A DNA stretch of 64,000 nt from contig JAGGNK010007559.1 of NCBI GenBank assembly GCA_017590115.1, forward strand, positions 6,798,641 through 6,862,640, written 5' to 3'. Positions 43,470-58,797 of this stretch are shown piece by piece. The stretch's first letter is position 1. Every line of letters begins with the position of its first letter. Under the pieces are notes generated by a model. The model was not told the DNA's origin and ran no database searches. It saw only the letters and a list, made by a program, of their open reading frames with translations. This DNA is from Montifringilla adamsi. Lineage: Eukaryota; Chordata; Aves; Passeriformes; Passeridae. The position numbers and the translations under genes were made by a program.

Positions 43470-43556
43470 ATACATACCTATAAAATACATATGTTTCAAT
43501 ACAATATATTTAAAGATAAAAAATATATAATTAAATTTATAAAAATACATTTTCCT
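43470..43556. repeat. AT-rich low-complexity tract
   Basis: Nearly pure A/T with ATATATTTAAAG, ATATATAATTAAATTTATAA-type runs. Low-complexity intronic sequence. Confidence 0.75.
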
Positions 43557-46500
43557 ATTGCTGTTAGGATGGCCAACAGCAGTTGCACCTTCACCTTTGG
43601 AAAAGAATAATTTAGCTGTGGCCAGGCTTATTGATGGAAAACAAAATGATATAAATGCTTGTGGGATGGAAGGACAAAGATCTTTATTAAGCAGACTTCA
43701 CACACAAAATGGAAAAGAATAACTAGTGATCATTACACCAGAAAATAGTATTTAAAGTAATCTAGAAAGCCTCATTACTTTTCTACTGCGTTATGAAAAA
43801 TCATCATTCAATCAATCTCCAGGCTATATGAGGCATTCAGATGCAAGGCTTACTGTAGCTGCCTTAGACCAAGAGACACCACAAATTAAAGATTTGCCTC
43901 ATCAATCCAGGGCTTCAACAATTCTGTTTGCTAGAATTTTGTGCAGGAGTCTTACGGATCTTGTTTACAGAGCCAGCCCCTGCCTCAAAGGGACTGCAAT
44001 ATACGCTCTGCTTTGCCAAGAACCAAGTTCAGGGAGAGAAGAAGAAAAGCTTTGTGTTTGCCACGGGAAGGGTTCACAGGGCTTACTTGAATTATCCTCT
44101 CCTTACAACAGAGGAGATATGATTCATATCAAGTGTCAAAGTACAGAATTCTCAACATCTTTATTTTTCCTTCCACCCTTGACAGCTCCTTGCTGAAGTT
44201 ATTACCGGGGGAGTGCCACAGCAACAGCTCTTACCTCACCATCTATTCCCCCTTCCTCCTCCACTACCCCAAATGGAACAGACTTGCTATCACTGAGCCA
44301 GCTCATGCAATTCTTTATTCTTTGCAATTTCCTACCTCTCATTTGAAAAAACAAATACTTTACTGTTATCTAAAAATATATTAAAACATTGCCAGCAACC
44401 CAGCACTTAAAGCAAAACAACCATCACCACCCAGTGTGAATGCACAATGGAAGGAGCATTTTTGGTAAGGCAAGTTTTTAAAGAGTTCTTGAGAACTGAA
44501 AGAAAAATACCTCAAGTTACAAAAAGAAAGGGCTGCTTTCCAATCGTGAGACTTGCCCAAATGCACAGCCCCAGAGCAGGGATGGAGACTGCCATCCACA
44601 TCAGTTTGGGGTGGCTGATCCAACTTGCATGGGAGTGCACCCAGCACAACTACTTTATATCAAATTAAAACAACTTTACAAAAAAAGTAAACTCCGACAC
44701 AAGTCCAAAAAACCAAGCCAAAACAAAAAAAGCCACTGAATGCAAAAATCCCAAAACACAAAACCACAACAAAATCAAACCTAAACCCTCGTCCACTTCA
44801 CAGTGCAATTCTAGGAACGTCTGTGCTACCACAATACGAGTGACACTCAACACAGTGTCCTGTCTGTAAAGCTCAGACATGTCCCCAAGACACAACTCCA
44901 CAAGCAGAGTTTGTGACAGAGCAAAGTTCAGCTTCTCCCTGTATTTTCTTCCCTCCAGCCATTCATTCTCACCTCTTACTCTCCATCCCCATGCTATGCT
45001 GGCCCAAGTGTTTGAGGAGTAAGTCAAGACAGGACAGAGCAAAAGAAACAAACAAACATACATCATTTTCAAGGGCTCAATTTTTTCTAACTCGCTCAGT
45101 CCCAGTGAAGTTCTGTTACTTGGGTGAATTCTGTTTCCACAGAGCACAGGAATTACAACTAGAGGAGAAGCTCAAGTGGTCCCTGTACTGCACAAAACAG
45201 TAAGGCCTGATTAGAGTCAAGACACCCCAAGCAGTTGGGAGTTCCAGGCAGCAACTTCAGTTGTGTTCCAGCATTGCAGATTCTCTAAAAACCTGGTGTA
45301 ACAATAAACACCACTGTACAGAAAGGCACTGTTTAGATGGCACTATAAAAATGACAGACCAAACACAGGAGGACAAGAAACTTGCTTCTTCCTATCCCAG
45401 CCTCAAAGCACTATTACATCTTTTCTGCTTTTTCCAAATGTAGCTTCAGAATGGGAACTGGAAAATACGCTCCATGTTCAGAGATGACCAGTAGAATACT
45501 CAGAGCAATACTCAACTGCTTTTAAAAGAATTTCCTGCACTATCTAATCTAGAACTCCATCAGTGTAGTACAATAAAATCTCAATTATCCTATGAATCCG
45601 TTCAAACAAGAGTTACAATAAAATACCAATCCTTTAACGACAGAGAATCACAATTACTTTTTACCCCCCACCACCAGTAGCTGTCCTTTTTTCTTTTCAT
45701 TTCCAGACCTAAAGAAGCAATACCCCTTATTTCATAAGTGATGCCCAAAACTGTGTAGAGAGCACAGAGCTCCCTTCCCAGGTTTCAGACGAAGAGCTCT
45801 TGTAATCTTCGAAGTCCACCTGACAATGTTTGTTCAGTAAAACATGTTAGTCCAGTGCAGAAGTCTCCTCTGTCACAAACTACAGAGTTAACCCTTTGCA
45901 GTCAGTTAAATTGAATTACTTGCCAGTAACCAGAGTAAAGCTCAGATAAGGAAAAAACAGGGAATTTCATGCTTCATTTGAGTTGTTCCTTCAGCTACAT
46001 ACTTTCCAGAATTTTGCATTGACTTCTATATTCTTATAAGAAGATGAGGAGACATTCCATGAAGTTTTATATTTTTGTGTGTCAAACACTGAGACAAAAC
46101 TCTGGAAAATCCCATTTCGTTTCAGAAAAGCTAGTGAATAAAATAATTCTGACCTATCAGGAACTAAGAATTTCCCAATCTTCTGAACTGTAATATCCAG
46201 TACTAATTTGTTCTCATACGTGAATGATGATCCTTCAAAAAACCTTTGGACAAAAAACCCCCAAGAAAAAAGACCAACAAATCCAACCAAAGAAAAACCT
46301 CCCAAACAACAAACCAACACCACCAAAGTGTATGACTCCAAGTAGCAAAGTCTTTGAGTGCTTTACTATTTCAGGATAAAACAGAAAGTTTGCAGAACAC
46401 ACCTCAACCACCTTTTTTTCACTACATTTTTTGCAGCTGTTGAAGAAAGGGTTAAAGCCAGGACATTTTCAAATCTAGAGATTAAATGTAATGAGATCAG

Positions 46501-49500
46501 AATAATAAGATTATCATAATCTGCCTCACACACATAGCTAGGATCAGCCCTAATCTCTTCATTTTGAGACAGATGGAAAAAGCATGAAATCAGAGATAAC
46601 AGGAGGCCAATTTCCTAGAATCAGGGCTTTGCAAGGTTCGCCGTAGCTGTAAGTCGATATTTTGCTAGATTTGTACCTATTTAACCAATTCTAATAGAAC
46701 ATACTAGAAGGGAGAATCAGGCATCTCTAAATCCATACTACATAAACAGTAAGTAATACATCAGTGTAATTTTAATATGTTGCAGAATATTACAGACTAA
46801 TTTACTGAGACTGCAGCCACTACCATTCCCAGATGCTTTAACTGGGAATGCAGCGAGTAAAGAGCAAACCATTTGAAAGACAAAGATCTTAAAACTGCGC
46901 ATGACCAGAGCTGCTCATTGATTTTTCCTATGGGGTGGATATACATGAAGTAGCAATTTGCATCTGTGAACAGTCTGACAGAAAGCAGTCACAAGAAGGG
47001 ACAGTTTTAACCTTGCTTTAAGACAGAGTATTAGAGATGCAGCATGGAACCATCCCTTAACTCTTCTTTCTATATCTTCAGGATATGAATATTGGCATAT
47101 GAATATTGGGGAGGAATGAAATAGCCTCAAATATACAAGAGAGTGGTTATGGTGGCTACTGTCCTCCTACCTCGGTGGAGGCTGGCCAAGAATCAACAAT
47201 AGGGAAGCTTAAGAAAAAAAATTCGAAAGAAAAAAAAAAAAGAAGAAAAATGAAAAGCATGCTGGATTTTAGCACTAAATAGGCTCAGGATGATGCCTTA
47301 GGATTAAGTAATACTGTTAAGGGAAACAGAGGTAGAGCAAGAAACCATCCAAGGAATTAAAAACAGGCTGGTAGCTGTAAGATAAATGGAAATTGTTTTT
47401 CAAACAGCTAACAGCTCCTAACTTTTTCCCGGAAAAAAAGCAGCCCCATGCTGCAGGACAGTAAAAGCCTCAGTCTCTCTAAATCAGATCCTGCAACACA
47501 ACACCTTTGAGGTTCGATGTGACGATTTAGCAGCACTTTAAGACAGTTATGCAAGGACCTGAGAAAGGGAAAAAAAAGAAGTGCCACAAGATCCAATCTC
47601 TTACTGAGCAGGTTCACCTGTCAGTTCAGACTAATTACTCCGTAAGTCTCATAGCACAGTTCCCGTGCATCTGCTCTTGGCCAATGATTTTAAAACATGT
47701 CTTAATTCAGCCCACAAAAAGCCTGCTCACACTCTCACAGCCCTCGTGATTTTGTATTGTATTATACAGACACAGCCACAATTAGGAATTTGGTCGGTCT
47801 CCACACAAAGCTCTTTACTGGCTCAGCCCTGTTTGTACACATGCAGAATTTGCTGTCCCACCTCTTACGTATTCATTTAAGATGTTAAATGTAACTCTGC
47901 TTTGTGGGGAAGATGTGCAGATCTTCCAAAAGCACTTATCACCCATTTCATTTTGGGATGGCTCCCTGGGGAAATCCAGAAGGGGAGACCCCATCCTGTC
48001 AGTTCTGAAGGGCTACACCAACAATCCTTCCCCACAAAAAGAACAGCAGCGACAATAGTGTAATTTGACCATCCTGGCAGAAATGAATTTTTGCCATCAG
48101 GACCTTAATCCAACTGCATGTAATCAAACCCTTGCTTAAAACAAGACACTTTCATAACCAGATTAGAAATTCACTTATAAAGCAGCACTGACTAAAATAA
48201 AGAGAAATTAACGAAGCTTACCTTTCCCTGCACAAATCAAGGCAATTTCAGTGCATAGAGCCAACAACATTTTGGCTCACCGTGACATGAGAGCTCTGTT
48301 TTCTACAATATAATAAATACAGTTTAAGGCATTTAAACCACTAATTTACCACTGAGGAACTGCATTGATACTTATCAGAGATTTGTCACCTGCAGAGGGA
48401 TGGTTTTAATCAGTTCATTTTTTGATTATGTTTATTTAATGTTTTTATTGACTAGCAACGTCTTGAACTGAAGAGGAAAGGGACAGGTATTTAGTCTGGC
48501 TAATCTTCAGAGTGAAAATATTTAATAGAAAAGGGAACTCTCCTCGTTTTCCTGTAACTGCACAGTTGTTCCCACTTCCTTGCTGCTAGCGGGACATGCA
48601 CACACAAGAGGAAGACACTTGCAAATGGTTTCTGATCCGAATGTTGAACATGTCTGACTCATTCCTGTCCTATTTGCATAACGCAAAGCACCCCAAGAGC
48701 CTGCAAACCTGAGTGTGGCAGATCACACCACACTGGGGGCACTTTGCACCACTGCCTCTAGAACACTAAACTCACAAACATTTCACAGGATTCTCCAATC
48801 TCACCAAACAAAACCGAACAAGGAGAAAAGAGATTAAGCTTTACTGTACAGCATTACAGGAACACGAGTGATTTCCCTGCTCATGTAACACCGAATGCGG
48901 GAGAAAGAAAGGATAATAAAGAGGCCATTCAATGCAAAAAGATTTTTAGGGGACTTGCTTTGAAAGGTTTGAGAGGGCCCATTTCCCTGCGCCTGTTTCA
49001 ATGGATAGGTGCAGGTCACCAGTCACACTTCAAAAGACACCCAACAAAAAAACTCACCCTGGTTGGTTTAAAAACAACAACAAAAACCCAATCAGGATTA
49101 TGCTAGTGTTGCACTAATAACCTGAAGTTCAAAGACAGTTCAAACAGCCCATTGTTACATGCTGTTCAAGCCACCTCTGGAGGTTGTTAAGAGATGCAAC
49201 TCTGGTCATTTCCACCTGGCCAGGTTCTACTAGGAGAAAAAAATTTCAAATAACAAACGTACTGAAAGATCTTTGTTCACCAAAGCCACGATTAACACTG
49301 AATTCAAACTTCTGGGCCTGCAAGAAGCAAACCTTACTGTCAAAAAAACCCAGTCACCAAGGCAAACACACTAAATATAATACATATTAAAAAAAAACAT
49401 ACAGGAAAAATGGATTTCAGTGGATTTTGCAGTTAACTAACCTTTGTGAAAACATATTTAGTCACAACTTTGCTTCACAGGTTGTTCTGAGCAATTATTC

Positions 49501-50803
49501 TAACAGTTTTGACAGCCAATAGAACCAAACTGCACCAACTACTTATGCTCAGTGATCTTTCCAAATCTACACTTTCCCAAACAACTGGTTTAAGTTATAA
49601 ATCCTTCATTTCTTTTCCAGGTTTCCATAGGTCTCTGATCATGAGGCATACAACTTGTATGTCAATATTCTTAACATTGTATCTTAAGTAATTTGATGAC
49701 GAAGACTTGGGCAATCCACTTATCCACCACCAATCCCATCTTTTACACGAGCACCAATATTCCAGCCTCTCCAGCACAAAGCTTCCTCAGTGCTTTCCCA
49801 GTGACTCGTGCCTTTAGCATACGCAAACCTCAATAGGGCAAACACACCAAATTCTCTAAAAACAGAGTGGGGCTGGTGTACCAATGTCTCATGTTGATCT
49901 TCAATCCATGATAACTTTCAGAAGAAATGTATGATTGTTTGCAGACTGCTACAGGATAATGAACTACTGTATCCCAGAAATCTTTTAATGACATTTAAGT
50001 TTAGCCTATTTTTGGGTCACAACAGGCCTGAGTCAAAAAAGTTATAATTCATTCCAACCTTAATCCATTTTTCTTTCTTCTCCAAACTCATCATTAAAGG
50101 AAGGTTCGATTAGTGGAGAACCAATAGGATACAGAATTAAACAGCCACAATTCTCTACTCATAAGTCTGGAATAACAAATTCTGGGGTCACAGTGACCTC
50201 AATTTAACCATAAAAAGATCAGCAATTTCGGGCCAAACAGGAAAGCTTAGCCTTTTTTTCAAGGAGAAAAGAAAAACACCCTCCCACCCGAGCCTGTAAA
50301 AACACACCCTCCTCAGGAGACTGAGAAAAGAACATGCTTTGATAACTGCTGATGGAGAGAGGAGCTGGAGAGAAGGCCATCTGAACCACAGACATGGAAT
50401 CAGATGGCAAAGGATAAGATCATTCCTTTAAAACAACAAAAGCTATCAGAACTAAATGGCATTTGTCTAAGCCCAAAAAGAAGCACCAGATGTCACTTTG
50501 AATAGCAGAAAGTGGAAAGACATCAATAATCTCCTCTTTTGGAAAGGAGGAGGAAAGATGACACTGTACAGCAAGGATCACACGTGTGCCATAGCTGCTG
50601 ATGGTCTGTGACATCCACTCACACTAAAACACTGCTCCTAAGCTGACTTCAGCTGGGAAAGTACAAGGCCCAAGAACTCCAAAGCAACTTTAATTTTCAT
50701 TCTACCTCAGAAAAAGTCCAAATTCACAGCTGTGGGGGCTTACTGAAAGTAAACTGCTCAATTACACACTGGAAGGGAGGAGAGAGGGGAAAATGAGAAG
50801 AAT

Positions 50804-50823
50804 AAAAAAAAAAAAAAAAAAAA
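50804..50823. repeat. Poly(A) tract
   Basis: About 20 consecutive A inside the GRB2 5' intron, following GAAGAAT and followed by GAGGGG. No retrocopy body is recognised next to it. Confidence 0.85.
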
Positions 50824-53800
50824 GAGGGGTCAACATCTGCACATCAAAGTAATGCTTAAAAAAATCCCCTTGTGTAATAAAGTTCCTCTTTCACTTCAGA
50901 ACTAATAAAATAGCATTTGTTCATGCCCAATTCTCCCATAAAAGGAAAATAAAGCATTTAAATGCCATTTACTCACACAAAGTTAGAGTAGAACTTTGTA
51001 TCATGAACAGACTGAGACTACACTAGGTCTCTTGTAGCTCACTATCCCATGGACTGGGCTAGAAACAGAGTCCAGAGTTACCCAGGGTCAGAAAGAAAAC
51101 CAGTATCCTAATAGAGGAATAATTTTTTTAAATTTAAAAAGAAACACTACTTATATTATCTCAGAAGAACAGAAAATATGAAAGTGATAAATGCTGCCTT
51201 TTTTTTTTTAATATAACATACTATTAGAAACACCAGCTATATTGACAATTAAAGTCTATTGCTGCTCTTTGGCTTGTGGGCAAGAACAAAAAAAAATCCA
51301 AGAGTCTCCTTACATGAATAATGCAGAAATGCAGATATGAAATGCCAAAAGCAGTAATTTGCTCCAAAATTTAAAAGTCAAGACAGCTGAGGCACAAAAT
51401 TCTTTATGGAAAAGATCAGAGATAACTAAAACCATCTCCTAATTAGTGTCTCAAATTAGAATTGTTCCAGGTCAAGAACAAATTAGAACAAGAATAGAAC
51501 CCGTGATGGCTCCGTTGCAATAACCTGGGAGGGATATCACAATGCAGGTCACTGACACCTGAGGGTGTATTATTTGACCACAGACTAATTTTAAGCTTCC
51601 AAGTACATTATAGAAGCACAGTATCTCTGTTGTAATAAAAGCTAAAGCATTAAAACTCCCCCTTACTGGGAGATTCAATGCCTTGGCCACAAAAAACTCC
51701 CCCTAGGGCCCTGACAAGGGGTCAATCATTCCTACACAACAAAATGGGATTTTCGAACCACGCATTAGTGTGGATGCATCCAAGAAGATTCCCAACAGTG
51801 GAGTTCTGGGAAGACCTAAATATGTGGAAGCCAGCTCAGGGATGTACTCACCAACCAGGACCAGGCCTTATCTAAAGACTTTAAAATACATATGATGAGA
51901 TGACAGATGCTGGTTTGGTCCCAGCTGCTTTGCAGTAATATTGCCAGTCCACAGCCATAAAACCTCCCTGGAAGTACAGCAAATATCCAATTAAGTTGAC
52001 TCAGGCAGCTGTTTGGAGGCTGGGCTCTTCTGGCAAAGCTATAAAAGCAAAAAGCAATCATCACCTCAGACCTCCACTTAATCAGTGGCAGGAGAGAACA
52101 AAAATATAACTCCGTATAGAGGGCAGATGAATCACTCATTGTGATAAACTGGAAAGAGTCACAAGGCTTTTCTAAGGTTTATTTGAGCTGCTTCTTTTAA
52201 AAACCCAACAACTCAAATTTTGGCTACTCCTCCCCACAAATGTGCTCATTAACAACATAAGAACCTCACCCTTGGTGGTTAAAAAAGAAACCAAAGGGTC
52301 AGTGTCTGCAGCACAGGGAGGCTGTGCCACAGGATCTCAGGACAGGCTGCAGCTTCAGGAGCCATCCAAGAAAGTAACAGTGCGGTGAAGTGGCAAAGTT
52401 CATCGAGGGAGTGACAAAATGTACCCTAAAATTCATCAGTTACACTGATAACTTGTAATACTAAATGGCCAAGTAATAAATGGAGGTTAAATACAATATG
52501 GAAAATAACGTGTGGGGAAAAACACAACCAAAAAGCCAAAGAACTGTGAATGCATGAAACTAAGGATTTTAAATTATTACTCCTCAGCAATTATAACACA
52601 ATCAAAGGGGCAGCAATCTGAAAATAAATTAGAAACATTACCTGTTTCTCGTAAGAACGAAACAAAACAAATATTTTGACACTAAATTTGTGTCAGCCCC
52701 TCCATACTCTGAATACTTACATTTAGCATTTTTTAGGATGGGTTAAAATGAACTAAAAAAGTTGCAAAAAGAACCAAGACAAAACAAAGCACGGAAGGGG
52801 TTTCGGACTGTTAAGAGATCAGGCTCCTCCTATCTCCTTCTCAGAAAAAAAAAAGCAACCAAGATAAGAAGACATTTCCAAATCAATTCTCCCCATGAGA
52901 AGTACAGGGGGAGATGTTTTCCTATAGTCTCTTGCAAGGGAAGGGGGAGAGAAGAAGGAAAAAATCAGTAACGCTCCTAGGTAGCATGTTTTAAATGAAG
53001 CAAGTGGCTTTATTCCACACAGTACATGTTTATGTTATGAGGCTTTTATGCTGTAATGTACAGATAGATTCAAAATGGGTTTAGAAAGATGCACAGAAGG
53101 TGTGGCCACTAATAGCCAGGCACAGCCTCCAGCGGAGTGAGTCACTCCAGCCTGACTGAAGGAAGCCAACACCTTACACAAAGAGGAAGATGATGTCCTG
53201 GGCTAGACATCCGACCAACACAGTCAGCACTGGAGTGGTCCATCTAGCCCAGTGTAGAATGGCAAATATTCAGAGTACAGAGAAGAAAAAAGGAAAAACC
53301 TACGTGTAAACAGTTTTCTATTTCTTTTAAATGTGAAAATTGCATAATTCACTTCAGATGGGAACTACTCCCAGAACACTGTGAAGAACAGAATTTACTT
53401 CCATCAAAGAATGTTTGAAGCATTAATACATAATCCATTATAAAGGTACAAAAACCTGAATATTATCTGTAGCAAGCAACAGCGAGTAGGAGAAAGCTGA
53501 CTAATACAGGTAGCTGGCAGCACAGTACAAGGGCCATGTGAAAGGTCAGCTCAAATCTGTCTGTGGGGGCTGAAAAACCTTGGCAAACCCAAGCACACCC
53601 CAGAGTGTTACTTGATCCCTGCCATTAGGACATGAGAGTCAGTTTTCACCCATCTGGATGACGGCCTCTCCCTCCCAGTCAGTACACTGGGAGTTTTGGG
53701 AACAATGAGTGAGGGAAAACAGATCCTTTTAGAAGATTTTCATTAGGTATGACCAGACTTCTCAGTTTTGACTGCAATTCTGACTAAGAACAGCTAAATC

Positions 53801-54443
53801 CAGTTAGAGTCAAAGCAAACTTAAATGATTGTGTAACATTATTTTCTTTGTGAGGACTTGAAACTAGGGAGCCCCAAAGGGTTCAGAAAAATACTCTTGG
53901 TGGGAGGGGGGGCGGTAATTCAGCCACTTCCATAGAACCTCAACCTGCAGCACTCCTGAGTCACCCACAGATCTTTTTCAGTAGCTGACCAGCCTGCAGA
54001 GCAGCTCTTTTATCAACATATTGCCCTATGTTTAATAACTTCAGCCTTTCTGGAATGTTAAAAATAATGTTTTCTTCTCAACAAACAAGCTTTAGGGGGA
54101 ATTTATTACTCATCATGCAAATAGAATCAACAGTGCCTCTAATCTTACTGCGACATCATGCAGGTGTTTGTAATCCAAACAGAGACAGGTGGACTGAAAC
54201 ACAAACTTTTCAAAGGAAAGAAAGCTCAACAAAGTTTATAGAAACACTGGAAGCCTTTTTACTTATGCCTTTCCTTTTTACATTACCTAAAGAGAGCAAA
54301 GGTAACAGCTTGCGAGATTTCCAGACACAACAAGCTGTAATGGGAAGGGTGGAAATCAGGAAATGTGGGTCAACTACAATCACTTTGGTTATCTTTATTT
54401 TTTGTGACCCTGCAGAGAAAGTTGTTGGTTTCAATCTGAATTT

Positions 54444-54510
54444 TTCTAGGTAGTAAGGTTGGATGTGATGATCTTAGGGGTCTTTTCCAAGCTAGGCAAT
54501 TCAATGAGTT
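54444..54510 (+). repeat. Diverged CR1 3'-end fragment
   Basis: TAGTAAGGTTGGATGTGATG, then ATCTTAGGGGTCTTTTCCAA and GCTAGGCAATTCAATGAG resemble a sense CR1 tail with a decayed terminal motif. Weaker than the others. Confidence 0.55.
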
Positions 54511-57500
54511 TAGCAAGAGTCACAAGAGTCTTCAGCTGCCCATTCCGGCAGAGAGCAAATGATACTCTGAACCTTACAGGCAATTTTCAGGGAAGAAAAA
54601 TGAGGAACAGATCTCTTCTCAGTAAAGTGTAAGGAAATGTCAAGACAGCTTGAGGCTGAAAGAAAGTTTTAACACCCCGGAACAAACAGTCAGACAAATC
54701 CACACCGTTTTTGACAAACTATAGTTTCAGGAGAGGTAGGGCAGAGGTGGTAGTGCAAAATGTATTTTAAGAAATAGGGACAGAAATGAAGGCAAGGAGG
54801 AAGCAGAAGCAACTTCTGCTTCCTCCATTCCAGTGGTCAGCAGGGAGCTGAACTGCCAGCCCATGCTTGAGCACTTCCATGCTTAAGGATACATCTTGTT
54901 CAAGTAGTCTTTGAGGACATGCAGAACATTACAGAAACAAAATTTAGCTGTGAAATATGTGCACAACAGGTTCCCCTAATACAGCCTGGATAAGGCAAAT
55001 TTGTCAAGCTGATGTTCATGTCACCAAAGTTCAAGCATTATTCAAAGGCAAGGTTGGGAAAAAGAACATTTTAATTGCCAAATTTAATCTTTAAAAGTGT
55101 TCACTATCCTTGGGTGCCACTTTCTCCTCATCTTCCTCCTTGCATTTGGTTCTTTTCCCTTCTTCTGCAACTGCGGGATGCACTGTGAACCCCTGTTTCC
55201 CTCCTCCCTCCCAAGAATTTCCTTGATTAGTTGTGCCCCAGAAGTAGTAAAGATTAGAGCACAAAACCTGAACTGCACAGGAGTTCAGGGAAATACCTCC
55301 TGAGCAAAAGTGGCAGATTTTCCAAATGTGCTCAAAAAAGGTACACAATTCTGCAGCTTAAAATCCTACTTATTCTAAAATAAATCCACTTAGACTAGGA
55401 ATCTAAGCATAGCTCTTTCCAAGCAGACCATAATATATTGTAAACAGCAGTGAGTAAAAACCAGAACAAATGGTTAAAGTATCATTTTCATATTTATGCT
55501 AAAGAAGGGTAGGTAACAAAAGAATACTCAAAATTTGACTGTACATCAGGACTTATAATGGCAAAACCTACTCAAGCTCAGCAAGAGTTGCAAGAATTTA
55601 AAATTTTGTGCCAATTTCTCACAAACCAGAGGGCTGACTAGCTCATACTACAAGTCTTCAGTACTAGCAGAGCTGCTATGATTAGTGGAACCTGCTGTCT
55701 CATACATAACTCATGAAGAATTCCCCCCTTTCCTCCCAAGGGAAACAATTTTGCATAACAGCAGCACGTCGTGTCCCCCCCCAACCTGTAGAGTTTTAGT
55801 ACAAGTTAGAGCAAGAAGTAGGTTGGCTCCATGGAGAAAGCATGAATTCCAGAGACAAATTATTTAAATAAGAGGTTTTAGAGACTAACAGTATAATTAC
55901 AGTTCAGCTGAAGAGAGGGGGGGAAAAAAAAAAAAAAAGCTTTCTGCTCTCTCTGCATGAGGTCCAGCTGCAGTGGAGCCAACAGGCAGCTCCCAACACT
56001 GCGTGCAGGCTGACACGAACTCATGCAAACCAGTAAATCCAGCAGGTACAAACAGAGTATTTCTACTCTGTTGAGTATTCTCTTATATTTTATTTATAAA
56101 GGGCAGTAACATTTGAACATCACCATTCTAAATTAATTACTCCACAGAGACTGACAATCTACTTCCTAGACAGAAGTAGCTGCTCCTAGCTTTTGCCTTA
56201 TTCCAGTCACTGTTCTGATCTGCCACCACAGGATCAAAACCCAACTGATTTCATGAGTTCCCAATACCAAGACTATTTGCTCTTCACAACCTCAAACAGT
56301 TGGAGACAAAAGAAACCAAGTTCAGGTACAGAAATTCAAGTGAGCAGTCATTGCTGAAGGGGATAAAAAGCCTCTTAAGCTCTTCAAGACATTTAAAACA
56401 TTTTTCAAATGGGCTTTTAGTCAGTATCTATAGAAAAACACCATTCTTTTCTCAAAGAGAGACATACTGGCTGAGGAAAAATATGAACACAACCATTTAA
56501 AATGCAAATTTCAGATGCATCTAGTCACTAATCAGGAAGTATTGTAGAGTAGCATCTGGGATTCAGGAATATAATAAATATCCTAAAAATAATTTTCATG
56601 AGCAGTTTTGGAGACTGTCAGATCACTTTTTGCTCCATTAGAGCTCAGCTGTACAACTCCATGTGTTTAGCACATGTCATCATGAAAAAACACATTTTTA
56701 AGTTTGTTAAACCAATTCTCACTTGAGTTGTCAGATGGTGGCACCAATCATGCATACAAGCCATGGGAACAAGTTCAGGCTCCACCACAGACATTCTGCT
56801 TCACAACGTTTTCTGTTCCATTTGAACACCTACTCCTAGGAGGTGTTACAAAATGTCTTCGAAGCTGAAGGCATGTGCCACTCACATATTGCTTTAAATA
56901 CTCAGCAACAGGGCAAGAGCCTCAAAGTGACAAACAAGGACAAGCCCCAGGCTTGACAGATTGAAATGGACAATGCTGCTGGTCTGTCTAAAAAGATTTG
57001 GCCATTGGAGGGAAAGGAACAACTTTATCCAGTATTTCCCAATGTAGAAAATGAAAACAAAACCAGCCCACCCCAAAAGTCATAGAAAGTATTCTCCTAT
57101 CCTATTTTCTCTCCCAAGAGCCAAAGCATCCAAAATTCACATTGATTTCCAAGTGTATATTAATTATTGCAGTCACTGGTGCTTACCCACCCTGGGAGAT
57201 AACTGCCACTGCAGGACCAGCAAAGGAAATGAAAGAGCAAGAACAGCTGGGGGATAAAGCTGCAGATAAGAACTGTGTATCAGACTGCTGCAGTATCAGT
57301 CTCCTGATCTACCTTCAAATGCAGAACACACACAAGTCACCTACTCATTTGCATTTTAAATCTAACACAATTTTCAGAGAAAACTGGAAATGAGAGAGAT
57401 CAAAGGCAGCTTTCCTAGCAAAATACTAAATGAAGCAAGTAAAACATAAAACACTTGGACCTAGTGCCTCTTTTCACTAGTGCCCCAGTGAAACAGATAG

Positions 57501-58745
57501 CTACACAAATGCTCCATTTCTAAGTCTGTAAGACTGAGCAGAGAAAGAACAAATGCATTCCCTTGGTCACTTTCCTATGTCAATATTCTATTCCCAAGTC
57601 ACAGCTTCATCTCCCTGGCTAGGACCCATCCCACTAGCACTGAAAAAGGGGCAAGGGGAAGAAGGGGAATAGGCCTATCCTCTGCTACAGTGTGTTAATT
57701 AAGAGTAGCTGTTCAAACATTAACTAACACAGCAAAGTATTCATCCAGACTCCTGTGTGAGCTTTGTAATTCACATCGAATCCCACAGGTCAGCTTGGCT
57801 GTAGCTAAAGAAGATCCAGCCCCTTCTCTTGACCACACAATGCAGACAAACCCATGGACCTGAGACACCTCAGGTCTCAGTGCTGCAACAACCCTCTGCT
57901 GTCACACCGGGAAAGGACATTCTGCAATTCAACACCACAGACCAGAAGAAAGGTGATGCCACAAAGACACACAGGACAAACTCAAAACTCATCTCCACTA
58001 GGTCCTGTCTGCTGTAGAATCCTTTGCTGATGTGAATGGCTTTAAATGTGTTTTTCTGGGGGAGGTGGGGGACATGTGTAGGTATGTTGGTTGGATTTTT
58101 AAAGTTGTTTGTTGTTGCGGTTCTAAAATTAGCTTTGATTCTTCAAACTTTTAAAATGCACATAAATAGAATTATTAAAAATTTAGCAAAGGTTGTAATT
58201 CAGGGATAAAGAGCAAGTATGGAAATCTGCCATCTTCAGTACAATAGCTTATAATACAATACTTAAGTCTCACAGCAGCTGTGAAAATGTCCAAACATTA
58301 TTTTTAGTAGCTCTTCTAGTTTAGATTTCTAGTGTAAAATTAATCAAGACTGGTAAATTAAAGCCCCTTTTTGCTCAATTTGAGATTATAAGATTTATTT
58401 GCTGCAGTGTTGCTAGGGCACTAATTTTCTTACACTTTCATAAAATAGGATTAGTTTAGCCCCGCACTTTTTTTCCCCTGAAGTTCAGGCTTTAGTATTT
58501 GATTTACGGTATGTAGCCCCTGGCAATTTTAAAGCACAAGGGATTTTATCAAGGGGTCATATAGTTCACTCCTTGTTAGGCTGAGCTCTACACAGAAAAA
58601 CTGGATTTCTTATCTTCCCTTCTTAGTTGGATTCTTATTAATTGCAGAGAGAAACCAGACAAGTCTGAATATCACTACAAACAAGATCCCTCCTCCAGCA
58701 ATTAGCAGGACTCTGCACACAAACTGGAAATCTGTGAATACACAG

Positions 58746-58797
58746 ATCCTTAATACATGCCACTAAATACATCCAATCCTTAATACATGCCACTAAA
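58746..58797. repeat. 30-bp direct duplication
   Basis: ATCCTTAATACATGCCACTA occurs at 58746 and again at 58776; the shared word continues AA, giving 22 identical bases with a 30-base period. It is a recent-looking two-copy tandem duplication. Confidence 0.9.

Noticed and set aside
44665..45147. Minus-strand 160-codon open frame in the GRB2 5' intron
   Set aside because: Composition is that of translated A/C-rich low-complexity DNA (runs of Phe, Leu, Val, Trp), with no recognisable domain, no acceptor and no coding-like codon pattern.
54028..54453. Plus-strand 141-codon open frame
   Set aside because: Its end runs into a diverged CR1 tail and the product resembles nothing known; length is within chance for 33 kb of AT-rich intron.
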